From contig CAYWFP010000107.1 of the NCBI GenBank assembly GCA_964457365.1, forward strand, positions 1-12,326: 12,326 nt of DNA, read 5' to 3'. The notes under the pieces are model-generated. The model saw only the letters and a list, made by a program, of their open reading frames with translations. It ran no database searches and was not told the origin of the DNA. Source of the DNA: CAYWFP01 sp964457365 (lineage in GTDB: Bacteria; Planctomycetota; SZUA-567). The translations under genes and the position numbers were made by a program. Below, one piece after another: positions 7,344-12,326 of the stretch (the stretch's first letter is position 1; every line of letters starts with the position of its first letter).

Positions 7344-8288
7344 ATGTCCAAACGTTTCGCCATCACCGGAATCGCCGGCTACATCGCCCCGCGCCACCTG
7401 AAAGCGATCCACGAGACCGGGAACGACCTGGTCGCCGCGACCGATCCGCACGACTCGGTCGGCATTCTGGACAGCTTCAGCCTCGACACCGCGTTCTTCC
7501 GCGAGTTCGAACGTTTCGACCGGCATCTGGAGAAGCTCAATCGCGCCGGGAGCGGCATCAATTACCTCGCGATCTGCTCGCCCAATCACCTGCACGACGC
7601 GCACGTGCGCCTGGCACTGCGCCTCGGCGCCGACGCGATCTGCGAGAAACCGCTGGTGCTGAACCCGTGGAACTGCGAGGCGCTGCAGGAGCTGGAACAG
7701 GAGAGCGGTCGGCGGATCTACACGGTCCTGCAGCTTCGGCTGCATCCGGCGATCCGGGCGCTGCACGAGCGCTACGCCAAGAGCGACGGCAAGCACGAGA
7801 TCGAGCTCAGTTACATCACCTCGCGCGGGCGCTGGTATCTCTATTCGTGGAAAGGCAACCGCGAGAAGTCCGGCGGACTGGCGACCAATATCGGCATCCA
7901 CTTCTTCGACATACTGCTCTGGCTCTTCGGCGCGCCGCTGGAGAATATCGTCCACTTCGATACGCCCACCCGTACCGCGGGGTATCTCGAGCTCGAACGC
8001 GCGCGGGTGAAGTGGTTCCTCTCGATCGATTCGGCCGACCTGCCCGCCGAGATGGTTGCCGAGGGGCAGCGGACATACCGCTCGATCACCATCGACGGCG
8101 AAGCGGTGGAGTTCTCCGGCGGCTTCACGGATCTCCATACCCGCGTCTACGAGGATATCCTCGCGGGCGGCGGCTACGGCATCGACGCGGCGCGCGCGGC
8201 GATCGAACTCGCGCACGACATCCGCCACGCCACCCCCGTCGGCGCGAACGCGCGCCTGCACCCGCTGGCGCGCGGGGTGGCGGGGTGA
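7344..8288 (+). CDS. wlbA: UDP-GlcNAcA 3-dehydrogenase, WlbA/WbpB type (Gfo/Idh/MocA family)
   Basis: A 314-residue NAD-dependent oxidoreductase, expected to oxidise C3 of UDP-N-acetylglucosaminuronate to the 3-keto sugar, the first step of the three-gene set. The Rossmann start reads FAITGIAGYIAPRHLKAI; GIAGYIAPRH is typical of the WlbA group. The nucleotide-binding region continues with AICSPNHLHD and CEKPLVL, whose K102 is the conserved catalytic lysine. GGLATNIGIHFFDILLW gives H186 and D189 of the second conserved motif. The first ATG (7344) is 12 bases after the wlbC stop and has GAGGAGG at 7333-7339. It is the last gene of the plus-strand run; I see no terminator in the 60 bases before the convergent gene. 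Some family members recycle NADH with 2-oxoglutarate; I cannot tell from sequence whether this one does. Confidence 0.9.
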   Translation: MSKRFAITGIAGYIAPRHLKAIHETGNDLVAATDPHDSVGILDSFSLDTAFFREFERFDRHLEKLNRAGSGINYLAICSPNHLHDAHVRLALRLGADAICEKPLVLNPWNCEALQELEQESGRRIYTVLQLRLHPAIRALHERYAKSDGKHEIELSYITSRGRWYLYSWKGNREKSGGLATNIGIHFFDILLWLFGAPLENIVHFDTPTRTAGYLELERARVKWFLSIDSADLPAEMVAEGQRTYRSITIDGEAVEFSGGFTDLHTRVYEDILAGGGYGIDAARAAIELAHDIRHATPVGANARLHPLARGVAG

Positions 8289-8348
8289 GTGTTGGGCTAT
8301 ACGTAAAGATGCATTGAAATCGTGATTAGAGTCGATTCCCTGCTGTTG

Positions 8349-9647
8349 TCATTCGGATGACTTAATTTCGCAGGCGTGATCATAGATTTCCTGTATCTTC
8401 TCCATATAACGCGTCATGCTGAGGTCCTCTTCGACCGTCTTCCGACCACCTTGCCCAATCACGTGCCGAAGCTGCGGCGTTTCTCTGAGGCGCAGAAGGG
8501 CATTAGCGAGAGATAGCGGGTCCTCGGGCGGCACCAGTATGCCGTTTTTGTATTCATGGATTATATCGCGGATCGGCGGCATGTCGCTGGCAACAATCGC
8601 TTTTTCCAAGCACCACGCTTCCAGCAGGATTCTGCCATAGGGACTTTGCCGGTATGGCAGCACGACAGTATCCAGTCCAGCAAGCACCTCTCTGGCTCTT
8701 TGTTCAAAATCCGTAAAAGTGATATTGTCGCGAATACCAAGGTCTATCGACATCTGCTCCAATGATTTCCTCATCCCCGCATCATCCGCGCCTGCAATAA
8801 CGCAGTGAGCGTCGGGAGCCTGCTCGAATACATGTTTGCAAGCGTTGACCAACAGGTCGTATCCACGGTAATAATTCATTTGCCCGATACTGCCGAAGAT
8901 AAACTTCTTGTGTCCGGGAATTCCGTAATAAGAATGCAAATCGAGCGCGTTGCTACGAAACGGAGTAATGCAATTTCTAAGCACCTCTGTCTTATCCGGA
9001 GCGATTCCTGCGCGAATCCATTTATCTCTTATGTCGCCGAAATAGGCGATGAAGCGATAGCATACAGCGTTCGCGTATATTGCCTTGTCCCGAGTGAAGC
9101 CATCCATGTTGAGGGATCGAATGTGGCTTATGCAGGGGAGTCCCGCGCGCTTGGCGGCAAGAAAACCGAAAAAATGACGATCGGGTTGGTTATTCAGATG
9201 AAGAAGGTCGACCTGGCGTTCAACACAGAGTCTTGCCATTGCCTTGATGGTTCTTTGGTGCGAGAATCGCATCCATGCGAGAGAAAGCGACGGCAGACGG
9301 TATGCGATCAGAAGCGTTGCTCGTGCCCAAAAAAAGCGCGATGCCTTGCGAGCCTTCACGGAAACTTGTGGATCAATCAATCGATAATGCGGGATGCTGA
9401 TTGCATCCAACAAGGCCTCGTAACGATTTGGGTTAAAAAACAGGACGCTGGCCCGATATCGCCGAGGATCCAGGTTGCGAACCATCTCATACATGCTCTC
9501 GAACGAGCCGCCACCGAGTTCCCCGGGCTCAACAAAAAGAACATGTTTAGGCGTGTCACTCAATGTAGTTGCACCGAAGGCAAACGCAAACAGTCCTAGG
9601 CGTTCCCAGTCCTGACGTCCTATAACTTGTTGAAACGTCAATGTCAT
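8349..9647 (-). CDS. GT4-type glycosyltransferase (GT-B fold)
   Basis: A 432-residue retaining-type glycosyltransferase, expected to add a sugar to a lipid-linked oligosaccharide at the inner face of the cytoplasmic membrane. The N-lobe opens with HVLFVEPGELGGGSF, where the Gly run (45-47) is the usual acceptor-side loop. The C-lobe has FGSIGQMNYYRGYDLL (251-266) and SPYGRILLEAW (335-345), whose E343 belongs to the donor-binding EX7E-like region, followed by IVASDMPPIRDII. The ATG at 9647 has GAGG (9653-9656) five bases upstream. The first 28 residues do not look like GT4 sequence, so a TTG at 9561-9563, giving LSDTPKHVLF, is an alternative start, though it lacks a ribosome-binding site. A strong promoter lies directly upstream. 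GC content is lower than in the plus-strand genes. Donor and acceptor are unknown. Confidence 0.87.
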   Translation of the reverse strand: MTLTFQQVIGRQDWERLGLFAFAFGATTLSDTPKHVLFVEPGELGGGSFESMYEMVRNLDPRRYRASVLFFNPNRYEALLDAISIPHYRLIDPQVSVKARKASRFFWARATLLIAYRLPSLSLAWMRFSHQRTIKAMARLCVERQVDLLHLNNQPDRHFFGFLAAKRAGLPCISHIRSLNMDGFTRDKAIYANAVCYRFIAYFGDIRDKWIRAGIAPDKTEVLRNCITPFRSNALDLHSYYGIPGHKKFIFGSIGQMNYYRGYDLLVNACKHVFEQAPDAHCVIAGADDAGMRKSLEQMSIDLGIRDNITFTDFEQRAREVLAGLDTVVLPYRQSPYGRILLEAWCLEKAIVASDMPPIRDIIHEYKNGILVPPEDPLSLANALLRLRETPQLRHVIGQGGRKTVEEDLSMTRYMEKIQEIYDHACEIKSSE

Positions 9648-9665
9648 CCAAGCCTCGACTACCCC

Positions 9666-9693
9666 ATTGTAATCGGAGGCGTTTCCCTGTCAA
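9666..9693 (-). promoter_or_regulatory. sigma70-type promoter of the GT4 gene
   Basis: On the minus strand TTGACA (9693-9688, 6/6 consensus) is followed after 16 bases by TACAAT (9671-9666, 5/6). Transcription would start near 9659, only about 12 bases before ATG 9647, leaving a very short leader that still contains GAGG. If translation begins at the alternative TTG (9563), the leader is about 95 bases. This is the best promoter match I found in the window. Confidence 0.55.
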
Positions 9694-9768
9694 ACCGATT
9701 CCTGGCGTCCTTCTCCCTTAGACCAAGGCTATCGCACTTAAACTCCGAGGACGGCCGCCGAACGGTTC

Positions 9769-10428
9769 TCAACAAGACAAACTGTAACCGGTATTCCTCC
9801 GGATCCCCTGAACGCCGCAGTCCAACAACACGTTTGTCCGCACGATCAAGAAGTCATTTGGCAGGTAATCGTGTCTGAAAATGACATTTCTCGTAGTTTT
9901 CAGTGCGGCATCCAGCACGCGGGATGGTTCGAAGTAAAATGTATTCTCTTCAAAGGCACCGTCCTTCCGGTTTGAAAGGCAATTGAACAATACCGCCCGC
10001 CCAGCAACCCGCCATGCATGGTGAATAAAGTCTTCGACGAACGCATAGTTGTCGGCATTCAGCAGATTCAGAGTGCCGCTGGCAACAACATAATCATATG
10101 TGTTATCAATCTCAGATAACTCTCCGGTAATAAACAACGCATCGGAGTCCGTGAATTTCTTTTGCGCAGCGTCGATCATTCGCGCGTTAATATCCAACCC
10201 CGTATACGATGCAACATCGAACCGCGACACTAGAAAGGGATACAACGCCCCCAGTCCACACCCCACATCCAATACCGTCGCTCCGTCGAATGCCACCATC
10301 TGTGCAAACGCCTCGAAGCGGATCTCCTGGCTGTACACGCTTCCCCAACCGACCTTCCGGTGTTCCTCCTCTTTCTCGAGCGTTTTGTTGAAAAAAGAAA
10401 GAAGAAACTCCTTATATGTCTGTTTCAT
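9769..10428 (-). CDS. class I SAM-dependent methyltransferase
   Basis: A 219-residue cytoplasmic protein with the Rossmann-type SAM site VLDVGCGLGALYPFL (motif I, 52-66) and YTGLDINARMID (motif II, from residue 75). The region DYVVASGTLNLL corresponds to motif IV. Acceptor is not shown; placement between a glycosyltransferase and polysaccharide genes suggests methylation of a sugar or of a biosynthetic intermediate, but small-molecule methyltransferases look the same. ATG 10428 has a full GGAGG (10435-10439) six bases upstream. It is separated from the WbqC-like gene by 343 bases that contain a possible terminator, so it may have its own promoter. The last 25 or so residues (after HDYLPNDF) show no feature I recognise and could reflect a changed C-terminus. 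Confidence 0.85.
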   Translation of the reverse strand: MKQTYKEFLLSFFNKTLEKEEEHRKVGWGSVYSQEIRFEAFAQMVAFDGATVLDVGCGLGALYPFLVSRFDVASYTGLDINARMIDAAQKKFTDSDALFITGELSEIDNTYDYVVASGTLNLLNADNYAFVEDFIHHAWRVAGRAVLFNCLSNRKDGAFEENTFYFEPSRVLDAALKTTRNVIFRHDYLPNDFLIVRTNVLLDCGVQGIRRNTGYSLSC

Positions 10429-10771
10429 CCACAGCCTCCACGCATCCCGACATCCAGCTCATCGCGACAAACAATCTGTAAGCCGGCTTATGCCAAGCTG
10501 TTTCCATAGTAAGCGTTCACTGGAGTCAAAAAAGGGATCGAATCCCATGCCCTTGGTTGACCGCTCGTTGTGGCACGCAGCGCATAAGCGGCGCGCGATA
10601 CGTCGGCCTACGGCCACCATCCGCCTGCAGTGGCGCAGCGCAATCAAATTCCTGAATGAAGACTGCCGCTGAAATCTAAACAATCTCGTTGCCCCATCCT
10701 AATCAGGTGAACGCATATAAAACACGCGCAAGCATTTTCGGCACGCGAGGGCACAGGCGGCCAACTCTCCA
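10429..10771. other. 343-nt gap between methyltransferase and wbqC-like gene; no convincing gene
   Basis: The only frame of note is a 74-codon minus-strand ORF (10459-10683), rich in Arg, without recognisable motif and crossed by a terminator-like hairpin. I do not call it a gene. The stretch also contains a 12-base perfect palindrome TAAGCCGGCTTA (10479-10490). The gap is unusually long for an otherwise compact block and may contain the remnant of a lost gene or the methyltransferase promoter, for which I found no good -35/-10 pair. Confidence 0.5.
10528..10546 (-). terminator. possible intrinsic terminator after the wbqC-like gene
   Basis: Read on the minus strand, GGGAT-TCG-ATCCC (10546-10534) forms a 5-bp stem with a 3-base loop, followed at once by TTTTTT (10533-10528). 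The T run and orientation fit, but the stem is short. It lies 226 bases after the wbqC-like stop codon. Confidence 0.35.
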
Positions 10772-11515
10772 TCATGACGAAGACTGTGAGAGCTCGCCGC
10801 TTTTCTTGAGTAGCATTCTGGTTTCTTCGCCGCCAACGTTAAATAAACAATCAATAGCTGAAAGCTTGGATGAGAAGTCCCCATGAAGTTGGGGGTAAAC
10901 GGGGTGGACAAAGTTCTGGTCAAGCACCTCGATACCTTCATTGCGGAAAGTGTCTCGCAGGATATACCTGCTGCTTGCCCCCATGCCGGCGATAAACATA
11001 TTCCCTCCGACTTTCTTGACGAGCGAGAGAACCATGTCCGACTTGGCGCCACGCACCTCGAGTTCCGTGCTGCAGCGGACGGCACAATTAATGCCGATAG
11101 CGTCGTTGATCATCGTGATCAGCGCGGCATTGAGATCCGAAAGAGACTCGTGTCCCGCGAGCAGAATCTTGCTGAACGAATCATAGTAAACGTCAAAATA
11201 GGGCGCCCGTTGATAGGCAAGCAAAATACTTTTCAACATTTTTCGTGCCCAAGTGAGCGAGTTGTCGATTCGCACTTCCGCAATGGCTTGCGTCTTTTTC
11301 CGGTTTATGATGGGAACAGTAAGCGTTATGGGGCCGTTTCCTCCCTTGATGCAATTTCGCTTTAGATTTCCGCCGTCGGTGTATTCCACGTGATCGGCAA
11401 AAACGAAAATATCGCAATGCATGAGTTTGTGGAAAAAACCGAGCCAGGGAATGAACAACGGTTGATGAGCAGCAACAATGACGCTATCTATATTATGGTT
11501 CTCTAAATGATCCAA
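10772..11515 (-). CDS. WbqC-like family protein
   Basis: A 247-residue protein of the WbqC family, found in O-antigen and other surface-glycan loci; its reaction is, to my knowledge, not well established. Visible family features are VAAHQPLFIPWLGFFHK near the N-terminus (residues 14-30), FVFADHVEYTDGGNLKRN with the conserved Asp and Arg-Asn, TVPII after it, and SAIDCLFNVGGEE near the end. The length is typical. No ATG or GTG is available near the conserved start; TTG 11515 with GAGGTGG at 11520-11526 is the best choice. This start lies inside the last codons of the PIG-L gene (13-base overlap), so the two are probably translated together. The pairing suggests the WbqC protein acts on the amino sugar exposed by the deacetylase, but that is inference. 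Confidence 0.85.
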   Translation of the reverse strand: MDHLENHNIDSVIVAAHQPLFIPWLGFFHKLMHCDIFVFADHVEYTDGGNLKRNCIKGGNGPITLTVPIINRKKTQAIAEVRIDNSLTWARKMLKSILLAYQRAPYFDVYYDSFSKILLAGHESLSDLNAALITMINDAIGINCAVRCSTELEVRGAKSDMVLSLVKKVGGNMFIAGMGASSRYILRDTFRNEGIEVLDQNFVHPVYPQLHGDFSSKLSAIDCLFNVGGEETRMLLKKSGELSQSSS

Positions 11516-12141
11516 CGCACCACCTCAAATGCCTCTGCGAATCGCGCCCCGCACGAAACGCCGCGGGTCATACACCACCCCTTAATAAAATCTGTCGAGG
11601 CGTAGGGGCGGTGCTTCTGGGATTCATAGCAGGCAAGCGCTTCGATTTTAAGATTCAGGTGGCGCTCTTCAAGCCTGACAAATGTTTGCGTCGAAAACGT
11701 CATATTGTTCCAGGGCATTTCGTAAGCAAGGATGCTCGTGGACTTGAATGCGCGAATCGCTTCATTGGACATGATTTGATGGTCTTGATGGATATCCCGC
11801 TGAGTGGGAGCCAACACCAGATCGGGATTCAACTCGCGTTTCAATTTCACCAGATCTTCAAGTATGGCTTGACGATTATCGCAAAAATAGCGAACGGGAT
11901 AACCATAGGTGATAAGGTTGGATTCCTTTACGCCGAGGATGGATGTTGCCGCGCTTACTTCTTTCTTCAGAATGTCCTTCGGCCAACCGTCGGGAACAGA
12001 CTGTTCGCACACGCTGAAAGCAGCATAATACAGATCCGCGCCTTCTTCAATAAAGCGGGCAATAGTTCCTCCACAGCCGAATTCACCGTCGTCGGTGTGA
12101 GGGGCCAGAACGAGGATCTTGTGTTTTCCCAAGATGCCCAT
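11503..12141 (-). CDS. PIG-L family (LmbE-like) zinc deacetylase
   Basis: A 212-residue metal-dependent N-deacetylase, expected to remove an acetyl group from an N-acetyl amino sugar, free or nucleotide- or lipid-linked. The signature PHTDD (14-18) provides zinc ligands H15 and D18 and the general base D17; DIHQDH (116-121) provides the third ligand H121. There is no signal peptide, so it acts in the cytoplasm. No clear ribosome-binding site precedes ATG 12141, but the upstream gene stops two bases before it (TAA, one A, ATG), which suggests translational coupling. It overlaps the WbqC-like gene downstream. The family also contains bacillithiol and mycothiol enzymes and antibiotic deacylases; the polysaccharide context favours sugar modification. 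Confidence 0.9.
   Translation of the reverse strand: MGILGKHKILVLAPHTDDGEFGCGGTIARFIEEGADLYYAAFSVCEQSVPDGWPKDILKKEVSAATSILGVKESNLITYGYPVRYFCDNRQAILEDLVKLKRELNPDLVLAPTQRDIHQDHQIMSNEAIRAFKSTSILAYEMPWNNMTFSTQTFVRLEERHLNLKIEALACYESQKHRPYASTDFIKGWCMTRGVSCGARFAEAFEVVRWII
11520..11526 (-). promoter_or_regulatory. ribosome-binding site of the wbqC-like gene inside the PIG-L gene
   Basis: GAGGTGG on the minus strand lies four bases before the TTG at 11515 and inside codons for the last residues (EVV) of the deacetylase. It supports the unusual TTG start and a 13-base gene overlap. Confidence 0.55.
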
Positions 12142-12142
12142 T

Positions 12143-12326
12143 TTATCTGCTTGTACCAGTTGGAATTGAGAATAACTGACAGATCATTCCATCAATCGAA
12201 GTGCCGAAGCACAGAATTCCATACAGAACCCCGACACGATATTGACCACCAAACTCCACGCCGACAACAATGCCTAGTACTACAACGCCAGAAATACTGA
12301 AGGCGTACGGTTGAAGTTGACGATAA
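12143..12326 (-). CDS. C-terminal end of a hydrophobic membrane protein, cut by the window edge
   Basis: Reading the minus strand from 12325 gives 60 codons ending in TAA at 12143. The residues include a hydrophobic run, GVVVLGIVVGVEFGG, and a second one, VGVLYGILCFG, ending in QLFSIPTGTSR. Two closely spaced membrane segments and the position upstream of a deacetylase in a glycan locus would fit the end of a polysaccharide flippase or polymerase, but 60 residues are not enough to decide. The stop lies one base before the ATG of the PIG-L gene, as expected within an operon. The other two minus-strand frames here contain stops. Confidence 0.5.
   Translation of the reverse strand, partial: YRQLQPYAFSISGVVVLGIVVGVEFGGQYRVGVLYGILCFGTSIDGMICQLFSIPTGTSR

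Noticed and set aside
6420..8261. A 613-codon minus-strand frame across wlbC and wlbA, and a 380-codon plus-strand frame at 7175-8317
   Set aside because: Both overlap genes with firm family motifs, are Arg/Ala-rich without domains, and are explained by high GC.
8805..9599. A 264-codon plus-strand frame antisense to the GT4 gene
   Set aside because: The minus strand carries clear GT-B motifs and a matching promoter; the plus frame has no recognisable domain.
10459..10683. A 74-codon minus-strand ORF as a small gene
   Set aside because: No motif, Arg-rich, no clear ribosome-binding site, and crossed by a hairpin followed by a T run in the same orientation.

Overview
The window looks like chromosomal DNA from a GC-rich, probably Gram-negative bacterium. 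It is the edge of a surface-polysaccharide (LPS O-antigen or capsule type) locus. The main evidence is a three-gene set for a 2,3-diacetamido-uronic acid nucleotide sugar, two glycosyltransferases, a WbqC-family protein, a PIG-L deacetylase and a methyltransferase. I cannot name the phylum; nothing here is diagnostic.

Layout, left to right. (1) Positions 1-66 hold the anticodon arm, T arm, acceptor strand and CCA of a tRNA-Gly(UCC); the DNA 5' of the anticodon arm does not look like a D arm. (2) 410-3091 (+) encodes a SWIM-finger SNF2/Rad54-type ATPase. (3) 3307-4438 (+) is an alpha/beta hydrolase gene broken by a one-base frameshift near 4204. (4) 4467-5540 (+) is a GT-B-like glycosyltransferase. 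(5) 5629-8288 (+) is a tight run of acetyltransferase (wlbB/wbpD type), PLP aminotransferase (wlbC/wbpE type) and NAD-dependent 3-dehydrogenase (wlbA/wbpB type). (6) At 8289-8348 transcription becomes convergent and GC falls. (7) The right side is a minus-strand block, listed here in transcription order (right to left): the end of a small hydrophobic protein running off the window, a PIG-L deacetylase, a WbqC-like protein overlapping it, a 343-nt gap with a terminator-like hairpin, a SAM methyltransferase, and a GT4-type glycosyltransferase with a very good sigma70-type promoter.

How the genes fit together. The wlbA-wlbC-wlbB products would oxidise C3 of UDP-GlcNAcA, transaminate it, and acetylate the new amine, giving UDP-2,3-diacetamido-2,3-dideoxy-glucuronate. 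The glycosyltransferases could place this or other sugars on a lipid-linked oligosaccharide. The minus-strand block looks like a modification and export cassette (deacetylation, an unknown WbqC step, methylation, possible membrane protein). The 6-dehydrogenase that makes UDP-GlcNAcA and any 2-epimerase are not in the window. The SNF2 gene and the hydrolase look unrelated to sugar metabolism.

The long open frames antisense to the SNF2 gene and to wlbC/wlbA look like GC-driven shadows. I see no CRISPR array, insertion sequence or integrase gene. No clearly new system stands out. The most worthwhile leads are the overlapping PIG-L/WbqC pair, the possible tRNA-derived attachment half-site at the left end, and the composition and strand boundary at about 8.3 kb.
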